Source: Methylibium sp. Root1272 | GTDB lineage: Bacteria; Pseudomonadota; Gammaproteobacteria; Burkholderiales; Burkholderiaceae_C | Reading direction: 5' to 3' | Length of the DNA stretch: 64,000 nucleotides | NCBI RefSeq assembly: GCF_001425905.1 | Contig: NZ_LMDY01000019.1 | Location: 95,037 to 159,036, forward strand | Part shown: piece by piece, positions 55,805 through 64,000 of the stretch | Layout of the letters: each line of letters opens with the position of its first letter | Position numbering within the stretch: position 1 is the stretch's first letter | Notes under the pieces: generated by a model | Database searches by the model: none | What the model was told of the DNA's origin: nothing | What the model saw: only the letters and a program-made list of their open reading frames with translations | Translations under genes and position numbers: made by a program

Positions 55805-57535
55805 TCAGCGCGCCGCGGCCTGCATCAGGTGCTCGACCACCGGACCGAGGGCCAGTGCCGGGATGTAGTTCAGCAGCCCGACCAGCAGCACCGTGCCGAT
55901 CAGCAGCGCGACGAAAAGAGGCCCGTGCGTCGGCAGCGTGCCGGCCGTGACCGGCAGGCGCTTCTTGGCCGCCAGGCTGCCGGCGATCGCCAGCACCGGC
56001 ACGATCACGCCGAAGCGCCCGCACCACATCGCCACCGCGAGCAGCAGGTTGTAGAACGGCGTGTTGGCCGACAGGCCGGCGAAGGCGCTGCCGTTGTTGT
56101 TGGCCGCCGAGCTGAGCGCGTAGAGGATCTCTGTGTAGCCGTGCGGCCCCGGATTGCCCGGGCCCGCCGCGCCGGCCGGGGAGGTGAGCGCGACGGCGGT
56201 TCCCAGCAGCACCAGCAGCGGCGTGACGAGGATGACGACGGCCGTCATCTTCATCTCGTAGGGCTCGATCTTCTTGCCCAGGTACTCCGGCGTGCGACCA
56301 ATCATCAGCCCGGCGATGAAGACCGTGAGGATGGCGAACACCAGCATCCCGTACAGGCCGGATCCGACACCCCCGAACACCACCTCGCCGAGTTGCATCA
56401 GCATCAGCGGCACCGCGCCGCCGAGTGGCGTGAACGAGTCGTGCATCGCGTTCACCGCGCCGCAGGAGGCCGCGGTGGTGACGGCCGCGAACAGCGCCGA
56501 GGCGGCAACGCCGAAGCGCGCTTCCTTGCCTTCCATGTTGCCGCCGGGCTGCAGCGCACCTTCCGTCGCATCGATGCCCAGCGCGGCAAGCTGCGGGTTG
56601 CCCTGCTGCTCCAGGCTCGTGACGGCCACGACCGCGAGCACGAAGATCAGCGTCATCGCCGCCAGCAGTGCGCCACCCTGGCGCGAGTCGCCGACCATGC
56701 GACCGAACGCGAACACCAGACCGGCCGGGACCAGGAAGATCGCCAGCATCTGCGCGAAGTTCGACAACGGTGTCGGGTTCTCGTACGGATGCGCCGAGTT
56801 GGCGTTGAAGAAGCCGCCGCCATTGGTACCGATCATCTTGATCGCCTCCTGCGACGCCACCGGGCCCATCGCCAGCGTCTGCGGGGCGATCGCCGCGCCC
56901 TCCAGCGTGGTCACGTCCTGGTCGGGCTGGAAGTTCTGGATCACGCCCTGGCTCACCAGGAACACCGCGAACACCAGCGACAGCGGCAGCAGCACATAGG
57001 CAGTGATGCGCGTCACATCGACCCAGAAATTGCCGATGGCCGACGACGAGCGCGCGGCAAAGCCGCGGATCAATGCGAAGGCCACCGCGATGCCGGTCGC
57101 GGCCGACAGGAAGTTCTGCACCCCGAGCGCGAGCATCTGCGTCAGATGACTCATCGTCGCTTCGCCGGCGTAGCCCTGCCAGTTGGTGTTGCTGACAAAG
57201 CTGACCGCGGTGTTGAACGACGAGTCGGCGCCGACCCCCGGCAGGCGCTGAGGGTTCAGCGGCAGCCCGCCCTGCAGCCGCTGCAGTGCATAGACCGCCA
57301 GCGTGCCCAGCGCATTGAAGGCGAGCAACGCGAGCGCATAGGCCTTCCAGCCCATGCCGGCTACAGCGTCGATGCCGGCCGCGCGGTACAGCGCGGACTC
57401 GGTACGGCCCAGCGGCGCCAGCGCCCGCGGCAGGTGCCCTTCTGCCACGGCCGCGAGCCAGCGGCCCAGCGGCCAGGCCAGCAGCATCAGCAGCGCGAGG
57501 AAGACCGCGAGCTGGATCCAGGCTTGCGCACTCAT
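55805..57535 (-). CDS. kdpA: Potassium-transporting ATPase channel subunit KdpA
   Basis: Channel-like subunit of 576 residues from the superfamily of potassium transporters, with ten transmembrane helices and four pore loops that form the selectivity filter. [20 protein letters not shown], with its GGGFFN filter region, is diagnostic. Its start overlaps the kdpF stop (TGATG), so the two are coupled. It precedes kdpB by 16 bases. Confidence 0.96.
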   Translation of the reverse strand: MSAQAWIQLAVFLALLMLLAWPLGRWLAAVAEGHLPRALAPLGRTESALYRAAGIDAVAGMGWKAYALALLAFNALGTLAVYALQRLQGGLPLNPQRLPGVGADSSFNTAVSFVSNTNWQGYAGEATMSHLTQMLALGVQNFLSAATGIAVAFALIRGFAARSSSAIGNFWVDVTRITAYVLLPLSLVFAVFLVSQGVIQNFQPDQDVTTLEGAAIAPQTLAMGPVASQEAIKMIGTNGGGFFNANSAHPYENPTPLSNFAQMLAIFLVPAGLVFAFGRMVGDSRQGGALLAAMTLIFVLAVVAVTSLEQQGNPQLAALGIDATEGALQPGGNMEGKEARFGVAASALFAAVTTAASCGAVNAMHDSFTPLGGAVPLMLMQLGEVVFGGVGSGLYGMLVFAILTVFIAGLMIGRTPEYLGKKIEPYEMKMTAVVILVTPLLVLLGTAVALTSPAGAAGPGNPGPHGYTEILYALSSAANNNGSAFAGLSANTPFYNLLLAVAMWCGRFGVIVPVLAIAGSLAAKKRLPVTAGTLPTHGPLFVALLIGTVLLVGLLNYIPALALGPVVEHLMQAAAR

Positions 57536-57624
57536 CAGTAGTCCTCGGCCTTCAGCAGGGCATGCAGCAGGTAGACCAGCAGGCCGGCGGCGACTGCACC
57601 GCCGAGCAGGTAGAGGCCGCTCAC
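57535..57624 (-). CDS. kdpF: KdpF, small stabilising subunit
   Basis: A 29-residue single-helix peptide, [20 protein letters not shown] then HALLKAEDY. The Leu/Ala/Gly helix and the short polar C-terminus are typical of KdpF, which stabilises the KdpABC complex in the membrane. The start is GTG, supported by GGGAG 8 bases upstream, and it overlaps the stop of an upstream 30-residue ORF (GTGA). Its own stop overlaps the kdpA start. Confidence 0.85.
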   Translation of the reverse strand: MSGLYLLGGAVAAGLLVYLLHALLKAEDY

Positions 57625-57713
57625 GGCCGGGCTCCCAGCGATTCGCAGACCCGCACCAGCCCCGCGATCGCCATGACGAACAGGGCCCAAAGCCCCAGCA
57701 TCACGACGTCCAT
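57621..57713 (-). CDS. 30-residue membrane peptide leading the kdp operon
   Basis: A complete ORF encodes [20 protein letters not shown] followed by [10 protein letters not shown]. One transmembrane helix is predicted, with a short polar tail holding a single cysteine. GAGAGGTG lies 4 bases before the ATG, a good ribosome site, and the stop overlaps the kdpF start (GTGA). I recall similar short peptides with a conserved Cys-acidic-x-Leu tail at this place in other kdp operons, not searched. The role is unknown; it could be a further stabilising subunit or a coupling leader for kdpF. Confidence 0.65.
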   Translation of the reverse strand: MDVVMLGLWALFVMAIAGLVRVCESLGARP

Positions 57714-57774
57714 GCGCACCTCTCGGCAACGGTGTTTTCCATGCACGAGATGCTAGGAAGCGCCGCCTCAGGAC

Positions 57775-57817
57775 GGCATACAAAGCCGCGCCGGGCGCAT
57801 CAAGAAAGCGTAAAGAC
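57775..57817 (-). promoter_or_regulatory. Putative kdp promoter and KdpE-like site
   Basis: On the minus strand GTCTTTACGCTTTCTTGA (57800-57817) resembles the T-rich KdpE target of E. coli. It overlaps a -35-like TTGATG (57798-57803); 17 bases on is a poor -10, TATGCC (57775-57780), as expected for an activator-dependent promoter. It lies about 60 bases before the 30-residue leader gene. Confidence 0.5.
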
Positions 57818-57854
57818 GGCGGCGCGGGCGGCGCCAGATCGCGCGGCGCAGGTG

Positions 57855-58955
57855 TCAGAACAGCGTCTGCTGCGCCGGGTCGCCGAGCGGAGGGCGGAAG
57901 CGGCTCGTGTCGAGCACCAGGCGCTCGTGCGCCAGGCCCTGCCGCGCCTCGGCCTTGCGAACGCGCTGGCGGATCAGGTCGGCCCACGGCCCGGCGCCCT
58001 TCATGCGGGTGGCGAAGTCGGCGTCGTAGTCCTTGCCGCCGCGCATCTCCTGCACGCGGGCCATCACGCGCGCCGCACGCTCCGGCAGGTGCTGCTCCAA
58101 CCACTGGCGGAACAGCGGCGCCACCTCCCAGGGCAGGCGCAGCACCGTGTAATGGATGGATTTCGCCCCCGCCAGCGCGGCCGCCTCGACGATGCGCTCG
58201 ATCTCGGGCTCGTTGACGAAGGGGATGATGGGCGCCACGTTCACGCCCACCGGCACGCCAGCCTCGGCGAGCCGCTGCACGGCCCGCAGGCGGCGCTGCG
58301 GTGACGCGGCCCGCGGCTCGAGCCGGCGCGACAGGCCACTATCGAGCGTGGTGATGCTGATGAACACCATCGCCTGCCGGCGGCGCGCGGCCGGCGCGAT
58401 GAGATCGAGATCACGTTCGACGCCGGCCGACTTGGTGACGATGCTGAACGGGTGCTCGCAGGCGGTCAGCACCTCCAGCACCGCGCGGGTGAGGCGCAGC
58501 CGCCGCTCGATGGGCTGATAGGCATCGGTAACCGAGCCGATGTTGATGGCGCTGGGCCGGTAGCCCGGCCGCCCCAGCTCGGCACGCAGGCGCTCGGCGG
58601 CATTGACCTTGGCGACCAGCCGCGTCTCGAAGTCCAGGCCGGGCGACAGGTTCAGGTAGCTGTGGGTGGGCCGCGCATAGCAGTAGCTGCAACCGTGCTC
58701 GCAGCCCCGGTAGGGGTTGATCGACAGGTCGAAGGGGATGTCCGGCGAGTCGTTCGCACTGAGGAGGGTCTTGACACGCTCCTCGCTGACCTGGGTCACC
58801 GGCGGGGGTCGCCCGCCGTCATCGTCGGCAGTCGGCGATTCCCAGCCATCGTCGACGGCCTCGCGCTGGTCACGCTCATAGCGGTGGGCGATGCGCACCG
58901 GGGTGCCGCGGCCCTTGATCGGGTCGGCCAGGGGCGCGGGGCGGATCGTGGCCAT
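57855..58955 (-). CDS. PA0069-family radical SAM protein (spore photoproduct lyase-like)
   Basis: Radical SAM protein of 366 residues. The cluster motif CEHGCSYCYARPTHSY is intact, and NIGSVTDAYQPIERRLRLTR is a strong family segment. Later parts include FSIVTKSAGVERDLDLIA and HYTVLRLPWEVAPLF. This group is annotated with spore photoproduct lyases, but its substrate is not known. A LexA-type box lies 16 bases upstream of the ATG, suggesting induction by DNA damage and a repair role. The start at MATIRPAPL is preferred to a GTG three codons upstream. Confidence 0.87.
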   Translation of the reverse strand: MATIRPAPLADPIKGRGTPVRIAHRYERDQREAVDDGWESPTADDDGGRPPPVTQVSEERVKTLLSANDSPDIPFDLSINPYRGCEHGCSYCYARPTHSYLNLSPGLDFETRLVAKVNAAERLRAELGRPGYRPSAINIGSVTDAYQPIERRLRLTRAVLEVLTACEHPFSIVTKSAGVERDLDLIAPAARRRQAMVFISITTLDSGLSRRLEPRAASPQRRLRAVQRLAEAGVPVGVNVAPIIPFVNEPEIERIVEAAALAGAKSIHYTVLRLPWEVAPLFRQWLEQHLPERAARVMARVQEMRGGKDYDADFATRMKGAGPWADLIRQRVRKAEARQGLAHERLVLDTSRFRPPLGDPAQQTLF

Positions 58956-58970
58956 GAGGGCCACAGGATA

Positions 58971-58986
58971 CTGTATTTATATCCAG
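58971..58986 (-). promoter_or_regulatory. LexA-type SOS box
   Basis: CTGT, eight A/T bases (ATTTATAT), then CCAG: one mismatch from the CTGT-N8-ACAG palindrome used by LexA in gamma- and betaproteobacteria. It is 16 bases before the radical SAM start codon and 12 bases from the convergent side of the GGDEF-EAL stop. Confidence 0.6.
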
Positions 58987-58998
58987 TCTTTATGGAGC

Positions 58999-61479
58999 TC
59001 AGGCCAGAGCGCGCGCCTTCACCCCACTGGGGAGGTCGAGCATCGTCGCGGTCCGCGCCTCGAACTCCGCTACCGGCAGGGCCGGCGCGAACAGGAAGCC
59101 CTGGATCTCGTCGCAGCCGGCGCGTTGCAGGAAATCGCGCTGCGCCACCGTCTCCACACCCTCGGCGATCACGCGCAGCCGCAGCGCACGCGCCACCTGG
59201 ATCACCGCCTGCGCGATGCCGGCATCGCTCTCGTCACCCGGCAGGCCCTTGATGAAGCTGCGGTCGATCTTGAGCTTCTTGATCGGAAAGCGCTTCAGGT
59301 AGCCGAGGCTCGAATAGCCGGTGCCGAAGTCGTCGATCGCGAGCTGCACGCCGAGCCGGTCGAGCGCACGCAGGCGCTGCAGGGCCTCGTCGGCGTCGCG
59401 GATCAGGATCGACTCGGTCAGCTCGAGCTCGAGCCAGGGCGCCGGGAGCTTGGCCTCGGCCAGCACCGTCGCCACGCGGTCGACGAAGTCGGCCTGCTGG
59501 AACTGCAGCGCCGACACGTTCACCGACACCACCATCGAGCGGCCCTGCGCACGCCACAGCGCGGCCTGGCGCACCGCCTCGCGCAGCACCCAGTCACCCA
59601 GCGCGACGATGAAGCCGCTCTCCTCCGCGACCGGAATGAACTCGCCCGGCGAGACGTCGCCGAGGTCGGGATCTCGCCAGCGCAGCAACGCCTCGGCACC
59701 GACCACCGCGCCCGAGGCGATGTCGATCTGCGGCTGGTAGTGCAGCCGGAAGTCGCCGCGCTCCAGCGCCAGGCGCATGGAGTGGTCCAGCTTCATGCGC
59801 GCCAGCAGGTCGACGTTCATCTGCGGCTGGTAGAAGCGGAAGCCGGCACGCCCGCGCTCCTTCACGCGGTACATCGCGGCGTCGGCGTTCTTGATCAGGT
59901 CGTCCATCGACTCGCCGTCGTTCGGGTACATCGCGATGCCGATGCTCGCGGTGACGCTGAAGCTCATGCCCTCGAGCGTGAACGGTTGCCCCAGCACCTC
60001 GAGCACGCGCCGCGCAATGGCCTCGGCACCGCGCGCATCGGTCTGGTTCAGCAGCATCACGAACTCGTCGCCACCGAGCCGCGCCACGGTGTCGATCTGG
60101 CGCAGGCAGGTCTTCAGCCGCTCGGCCACCTCGACGAGCACACGGTCGCCGAACACGTGACCGAGCGAGTCGTTGATCTGCTTGAAGCGGTCGAGGTCGA
60201 GGAACAGCAGCGCGAACGGCGCCTGGTGGCGGTGCGACATCGCCAGCGCGAAATCCAGGCGCTCGGCCAGCATCACGCGGTTGGGCAGGCCCGTCAGCGC
60301 GTCGGTGAAGGCCAGCTCCTCGATGCGCTTCTGCGCCGCCACGGTCTCGGTCAGGTCCTTGAAGAAGCCGACGTGGCGCACGCCGGTCTCGCCCGGGTCT
60401 GCGGCATTCGCGGCCAGCCGCACCAGCGACACCTGCCCCGGCAGCGTGCTGCCGTCGGCGCGGCGGTGCCACAGCTCACCCTCCCACACGCCGCGGCGCG
60501 CGAGCTGCTCGCGCACCGGCTCGAACCAGGCGATGTCGGCGTCGTCGGCGCCGGGCGGGTGCAGCAGGGCCTCGGTGCGCAGGCCGACGAGTTGCTCGCG
60601 GCCGAGCCCGGTGACGCGCTCGCAGCTGGCATTGACGGCAGCGATGCGGTGTTCGCCGTCGGTCACGAAGATCGCGTCGAGGCTCGATTCGAACACCTGG
60701 GCGGCGAGCTGCAGGCGCGCGGCGCTGGCCAGTTGCTCGGTGATGTCGCGGAACGAGCAGACCCGGCCGATCGGCTGGCCGCGGCCGTACTGCGGCAGCA
60801 CCACGCGCTCCAGCACGCGCCCGGAGCGCAGGCGCAGCACGTCGCTGGCCCGCAGCAGCGGGTCACGGTCCAGTTCGTCCAGCCGCTCGACGAACACCTG
60901 TTCGTCGACGACCTGGCGGCGCATCCATTCGAGGATCTGGCTGTCGTCGCGCTGCGTCAGCAGCTCGACCGGCATGTCCCACAGCTGCGCGAACAGCTGG
61001 TTGCAGCCACGGATCGCGCCGTGCAGGTCGGTGACGAGGATGCCCTCGGCGGTCGACTCGAGCGTGGCGCGCAGTTCGGCCACCAGCTTCTCGAGTTCGT
61101 CCTCGGCCTGGCGCTGGGCGCTCTGGTCGCGCAGCCCGAGCACGTAGATCGCCTGCCCCGGCCGCATCCAGATGCGGTTGACGCGCCGCTCGACCGGGAT
61201 CATGCGGCCGTCGGCATGGCGCACGAAGCTGTCCGAGTGGATCTGCGGGCCTTCGGCCGTGCCGACCCCAGCCGCCATGTCCTCCCAGAAGCACTCGTCC
61301 TCGGGGGTGGCCGACAGCTCGATCACCGGCCGACCGACCAGCGCCGACAGCGGCTGGCCGAACAGGGCGGCCGCGGCCTCGTTGGCCGCGACGACGTGCA
61401 GGGTCAGCGGCTCGACCAGGCAGACGGCCTCGAGCAGGCTGCCGATCAGCGGTTCCCACACGGGCGGCGGCGTCGTCAT
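58999..61479 (-). CDS. PAS-GGDEF-EAL cyclic-di-GMP protein
   Basis: Cytoplasmic signalling protein of 826 residues. Three PAS domains (about 1-420; the last ends in VGFFKDLTETVAAQKRIEEL) are followed by a GGDEF domain with intact ARLGGDEFVML and an EAL domain with GAEALLRW, LELTESIL, IDDFGTGYSSLGYL and AEGVETVAQ, all residues expected of an active phosphodiesterase. It may make and break cyclic-di-GMP under PAS control; net activity cannot be read. GGGGAG lies about 6 bases before the ATG, which overlaps the stop of the HD-GYP gene (ATGA). Confidence 0.93.
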   Translation of the reverse strand: MTTPPPVWEPLIGSLLEAVCLVEPLTLHVVAANEAAAALFGQPLSALVGRPVIELSATPEDECFWEDMAAGVGTAEGPQIHSDSFVRHADGRMIPVERRVNRIWMRPGQAIYVLGLRDQSAQRQAEDELEKLVAELRATLESTAEGILVTDLHGAIRGCNQLFAQLWDMPVELLTQRDDSQILEWMRRQVVDEQVFVERLDELDRDPLLRASDVLRLRSGRVLERVVLPQYGRGQPIGRVCSFRDITEQLASAARLQLAAQVFESSLDAIFVTDGEHRIAAVNASCERVTGLGREQLVGLRTEALLHPPGADDADIAWFEPVREQLARRGVWEGELWHRRADGSTLPGQVSLVRLAANAADPGETGVRHVGFFKDLTETVAAQKRIEELAFTDALTGLPNRVMLAERLDFALAMSHRHQAPFALLFLDLDRFKQINDSLGHVFGDRVLVEVAERLKTCLRQIDTVARLGGDEFVMLLNQTDARGAEAIARRVLEVLGQPFTLEGMSFSVTASIGIAMYPNDGESMDDLIKNADAAMYRVKERGRAGFRFYQPQMNVDLLARMKLDHSMRLALERGDFRLHYQPQIDIASGAVVGAEALLRWRDPDLGDVSPGEFIPVAEESGFIVALGDWVLREAVRQAALWRAQGRSMVVSVNVSALQFQQADFVDRVATVLAEAKLPAPWLELELTESILIRDADEALQRLRALDRLGVQLAIDDFGTGYSSLGYLKRFPIKKLKIDRSFIKGLPGDESDAGIAQAVIQVARALRLRVIAEGVETVAQRDFLQRAGCDEIQGFLFAPALPVAEFEARTATMLDLPSGVKARALA

Positions 61480-62816
61480 GCGGCTCCCCGGGCGTCGAGC
61501 GCGCCGGTCTCGCGGGCGCGCTCGAAGAAATAGCAGACGCGCGGCCGCGGCGACAGGTAGTCGAGCGTGGCCCGCGGCAGGTGTTGCGGCTTCAGGCTGC
61601 GGCGGATGCCGAGCGTCGGCGTGGTCTCGAGGTTCAGCGGTACGGCTTCGTTGCGCGGCTGCTTGGGCTCGTGCACCAGCACGCAGGGCTTGAGCGGCCG
61701 GGCCGAGTTGACCGAGACCACCATGCCGTAGCGGTCGTCGGTCAGCTGCACCACCGAGCCGGGCGGGTACACGCCCATCATCTTGACGAAGGCGCCGAAC
61801 ACCGCGCTGTCGAACTTGGCCTTCATCTGTCCGTACATCAGCGCCAGCGCCTCGTGCGGCGTCAGCGCCTGGGCCGGCGTCGCCGGGTTGCACAGGTTGT
61901 CGTAGCGATTCACCAGCGCGACGATCTTGGCCGCGGCGCTCATCCGGTCGGCGCCGAGCTTGAGCGGAAAGCCGGTGCCGTCGGCGTATTCGTGATGCTG
62001 TGCGAGCACCAACAGCGCACCGGGCGCCAGCGTCATCTTGCGGCCGAGCGTCACGCCGTGCGAGACGTGCTCCTGGTAGAACTGCCGCTCGTGGCTGGAC
62101 ACGCTGGGCGACAGCGGGTCGAGCCAGCGCACGCGATCGGGCAGCTCGATCTTGCCGATGTCGTGCAGCATCGCGCCGGTGCCCAGATCGAACATCTCGG
62201 ACTTGCTGAGCTCCATCTGCTTGCCCAGCAGCAAGGAGATCACGGTGACGTTGATCGCATGCATCGAGCCACGGTCGCCCGCGCCTTCGTTGAGCAGGCG
62301 GATCGCCATTTCCTGCGCGCCGAGCACCTTGTCGAGAAAACCGTTGACCTGCGCCTCGGTCTGTTCGCGTGCGGCTTGCGGCTGGCTGCTCGCCAGTTCG
62401 AAGCTGCGCCTCAGCACGCGCCCGGCTTCGCTGTAGTGGCGCTCGGCCTGGGCCGCACACGCCTGCTCCGCCAGCAGGGCCTCGCGGCGCAGGCGGCGCT
62501 CGACTGCTTCGGGCGTTTCCACCGGCGCGACGGGCACCGCGGCGGCATCGGCAGCCGCAGCCGCCGGCGCCTCGACGCCAGCCGCCTCGGCACTCAGCAC
62601 GCCCTCGCCGACCAGGCTCTGCAGCGTCGTGCTGTCGCTGCGCTGCGGCGAGATGCGCACCCGTTGCAGGCCCAGCCCGAGCAGCGTCTCGAGTTGCTGC
62701 TCGGTCGAGATGCGGAAGTTGTTGAGCGGGAACGGGTGCTCCATCCACCCCAGGTCGAGGTGAACGTGCAGTCCGATCCGCAGCTTCCGAACGTCGATGG
62801 TGGGGCTGTCGTGCAT
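61476..62816 (-). CDS. HD-GYP domain phosphodiesterase
   Basis: A 446-residue cyclic-di-GMP phosphodiesterase. The N-terminal DUF3391-like segment starts with the conserved IDVRKLRIGLHVHLDLGWME. An Ala-rich linker and the HD-GYP domain follow, with GAMLHDIGKIELPD, then HHEYADGTGFPLKLGADRM, in which Phe replaces the usual Tyr of GYP. The C-terminal part resembles the same family's extension. It overlaps the GGDEF-EAL gene, so two cyclic-di-GMP enzymes are made together. The start at MHDSPTID is chosen over upstream codons, which only shadow the divergent gene. Confidence 0.9.
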   Translation of the reverse strand: MHDSPTIDVRKLRIGLHVHLDLGWMEHPFPLNNFRISTEQQLETLLGLGLQRVRISPQRSDSTTLQSLVGEGVLSAEAAGVEAPAAAAADAAAVPVAPVETPEAVERRLRREALLAEQACAAQAERHYSEAGRVLRRSFELASSQPQAAREQTEAQVNGFLDKVLGAQEMAIRLLNEGAGDRGSMHAINVTVISLLLGKQMELSKSEMFDLGTGAMLHDIGKIELPDRVRWLDPLSPSVSSHERQFYQEHVSHGVTLGRKMTLAPGALLVLAQHHEYADGTGFPLKLGADRMSAAAKIVALVNRYDNLCNPATPAQALTPHEALALMYGQMKAKFDSAVFGAFVKMMGVYPPGSVVQLTDDRYGMVVSVNSARPLKPCVLVHEPKQPRNEAVPLNLETTPTLGIRRSLKPQHLPRATLDYLSPRPRVCYFFERARETGALDARGAA

Positions 62817-62889
62817 GAGGTTCTGGCCGGGGAATGGCCCCGGCGTGCCCTTTTTTCGGCACTTGCCGGCCTTCCTTGAGCGGCGCAAA

Positions 62890-62912
62890 CCCGGCACCGC
62901 TAAAGTGCCGGG
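62890..62912. other. Hairpin in the divergent HD-GYP/lysE intergenic region
   Basis: CCCGGCAC pairs with GTGCCGGG around a 7-base loop, an 8-bp perfect inverted repeat. It lies 23 bases before the LysE-family start, so it may be an operator or a leader structure. No T-tract follows. Confidence 0.5.
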
Positions 62913-62935
62913 CTCGAACTCCTGCCGAGGCCCCC

Positions 62936-63565
62936 ATGTCGCTGACCGTCTGGTTGACCTTTTTCCTGGCCGCCTGGGCCATCAGCATCTCGCCCGGCGC
63001 CGGCGCCGTGGCGGCCATGAGCGCCGGTGCGCGCTACGGTTTCGTGCGCGGCTACTGCATGACCTTCGGGCTGGTGCTGGGCATCCTGACCCAGGTGCTC
63101 GCGGTCGGCCTGGGCCTGGGCGCGCTGATCGCCACCTCGGCCACGGCCTTCGCAGTGATCAAGTGGCTGGGCGTCGCCTACCTGCTGTGGCTGGGCGTGC
63201 AGCAATGGCGCGCCCCGGCGGTGCCGCTGGTGCAGGCGACAACCGAGGCCACCGTTCCGCGCATCGGCACGCTCGTGCTGCGAGGCTGGATGGTGAACGC
63301 CGTGAACCCGAAGGGCACCGTGTTCCTGCTGGCCGTGGTGCCGCAGTTCCTGGACCTGGCCGCGCCGCTGGCGCCGCAGTACCTGGTGATCGCCGCGACG
63401 CTGGGCTTCACCGACCTGGTGGTGATGGCGGTCTACACCGCACTGGCCGCCCGGGTGCTGCGCGCGCTGCAGACGCCGCGGCAGATCCGCTGGATCAACC
63501 GCGTGTTCGGCAGCCTGTTCATCGCGGCCGGCGCGCTGCTGGCGAGCTTCCGGCGCGGCGCCTGA
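62936..63565 (+). CDS. LysE/RhtB-family amino acid exporter
   Basis: Inner-membrane exporter of 209 residues with six predicted transmembrane segments. The N-terminal motif ISPGAGAVAAMSAGARYGFV is the LysE/RhtB signature, and VNAVNPKGTVFLLAVVPQFL is a second family motif. Substrates in this family are amino acids such as homoserine, threonine or lysine, or related metabolites; none can be chosen here. It diverges from the HD-GYP gene and converges on prpE. Confidence 0.9.
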   Translation: MSLTVWLTFFLAAWAISISPGAGAVAAMSAGARYGFVRGYCMTFGLVLGILTQVLAVGLGLGALIATSATAFAVIKWLGVAYLLWLGVQQWRAPAVPLVQATTEATVPRIGTLVLRGWMVNAVNPKGTVFLLAVVPQFLDLAAPLAPQYLVIAATLGFTDLVVMAVYTALAARVLRALQTPRQIRWINRVFGSLFIAAGALLASFRRGA

Positions 63566-63595
63566 GGCCCGCGGCGGCAGCCGCCCGCGCCGGCC

Positions 63596-64000
63596 TCACC
63601 TGCCGAGCAGTTCCCGGATGGCCTGCAGGGCCGAGGGGTCCTCGATGGTGGTCAGGTCCCCGGGGTCGCGGCCCTCGGCCACCGCCTGCAGCGCCCGGCG
63701 CAGCAGCTTGCCCGAGCGGGTCTTGGGCAGCACCGTCACGAAGTGCACCCGCGCCGGCCGCGCCACCGCCCCGAGTTGCTGGTCCACCGTCTTCATGATG
63801 TCGCCCTCGAGCTTCAGCCGCGCCGCCGGCTCGTCCAGCCCCCGCGCGTCCTTGGGCACCACGAAGGCGACGGCCACCTGGCCCTTGAGTTGATCGGCCA
63901 CGCCGACCACCGCGACCTCGGCCACGTTGGCGTGGCTGGAGACGCTTTCCTCGATCTCTCGGGTGCCCAGGCGGTGGCCGGCGACGTTGATGACGTCGTC
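63596..64000 (-). CDS. prpE: Propionate--CoA ligase, C-terminal part only
   Basis: The last 134 residues of an acyl-CoA synthetase; the 5' part lies beyond the window and the frame is open to the edge. DDVINVAGHRLGTREIEESV is the hinge and C-terminal domain of the acetyl/propionyl-CoA synthetase group. KTRSGKLLRRALQAVAEGRD contains the catalytic lysine of the adenylation step, the residue that can be acetylated. The ending GDLTTIEDPSALQAI fits PrpE better than Acs. Identification as PrpE rather than Acs is likely but rests on the C-terminus only. Confidence 0.85.
   Translation of the reverse strand, partial: DDVINVAGHRLGTREIEESVSSHANVAEVAVVGVADQLKGQVAVAFVVPKDARGLDEPAARLKLEGDIMKTVDQQLGAVARPARVHFVTVLPKTRSGKLLRRALQAVAEGRDPGDLTTIEDPSALQAIRELLGR

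Noticed and set aside
58999..63018. A single 1339-residue protein joining the HD-GYP region to GGDEF-EAL
   Set aside because: The long frame upstream of 61479 is a different frame from the real HD-GYP protein; the two genes overlap by ATGA and are separate.

Overview
The window is one continuous stretch of a high-GC (roughly two-thirds G+C by eye), gene-dense chromosome. Gene content and order point to a betaproteobacterium of the order Burkholderiales, most likely in the Rubrivivax/Methylibium/Leptothrix neighbourhood; this is inferred from protein similarity and synteny, and no rRNA gene is present to confirm it. The organism has lipid A biosynthesis (lpxH, lpxK, kdsB), a high-affinity cbb3 oxidase under an FNR-type regulator, and many signalling proteins. 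No tRNA, rRNA, CRISPR array, insertion sequence or prophage was recognised.

Layout. 1-7.1 kb: cysS (cut by the window edge), a periplasmic and a cytoplasmic cyclophilin, lpxH and an MtfA-like peptidase run into a shared terminator against clpA-clpS; a CspD-like cold-shock gene diverges from clpS. 7.1-9.95 kb: a cluster of very small, mostly unrecognised genes, including a paralogous pair, a zinc-ribbon protein, a 25-residue membrane peptide and a cupin, lies between cspD and icd, which are close neighbours in some other proteobacteria. 10.1-22.5 kb: icd, then an aerobic/microaerobic respiration block with a TauE/SafE-like copper or thiol transporter, hemN, fnr and ccoH-G-P-Q-O-N-S-I. FNR-type palindromes sit between hemN and fnr and upstream of ccoN. 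22.5-30.3 kb: DUF192, sodB, xseA, exbB-exbD-lpxK-ycaR-kdsB, adk and a short-chain dehydrogenase. 30.3-34.8 kb: dnaG and rpoD, with a consensus-like promoter and a long leader before rpoD.

34.8-42.1 kb: a nucleotide cyclase fused to an FHA domain, a HAD phosphatase, and a 1319-residue hybrid histidine kinase with a complete LOV blue-light signature; hemH and an Hsp15-like gene follow the kinase with overlapping codons. 42.1-46.0 kb: grpE-dnaK-dnaJ behind a sigma-32-like promoter. 46.1-48.5 kb: an overlapping EptA-like lipid A phosphoethanolamine transferase and PAP2 phosphatase. 48.5-57.8 kb: a complete Kdp potassium system on the minus strand (a 30-residue peptide, then kdpF-A-B-C, corA, kdpD-E). 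57.8-62.8 kb: a radical SAM gene with a LexA-type box, and an overlapping pair of cyclic-di-GMP proteins (HD-GYP, then PAS-GGDEF-EAL). The window ends with a LysE/RhtB exporter and the C-terminal part of prpE.

Most of the window is conserved housekeeping sequence. The least explained parts are the 7.2-9.9 kb small-gene cluster, the micro-genes missed by length cut-offs (8859-8936, 17603-17773, 57535-57624, 57621-57713), and the LOV kinase. All function assignments come from reading motifs and gene order; no database search was run.
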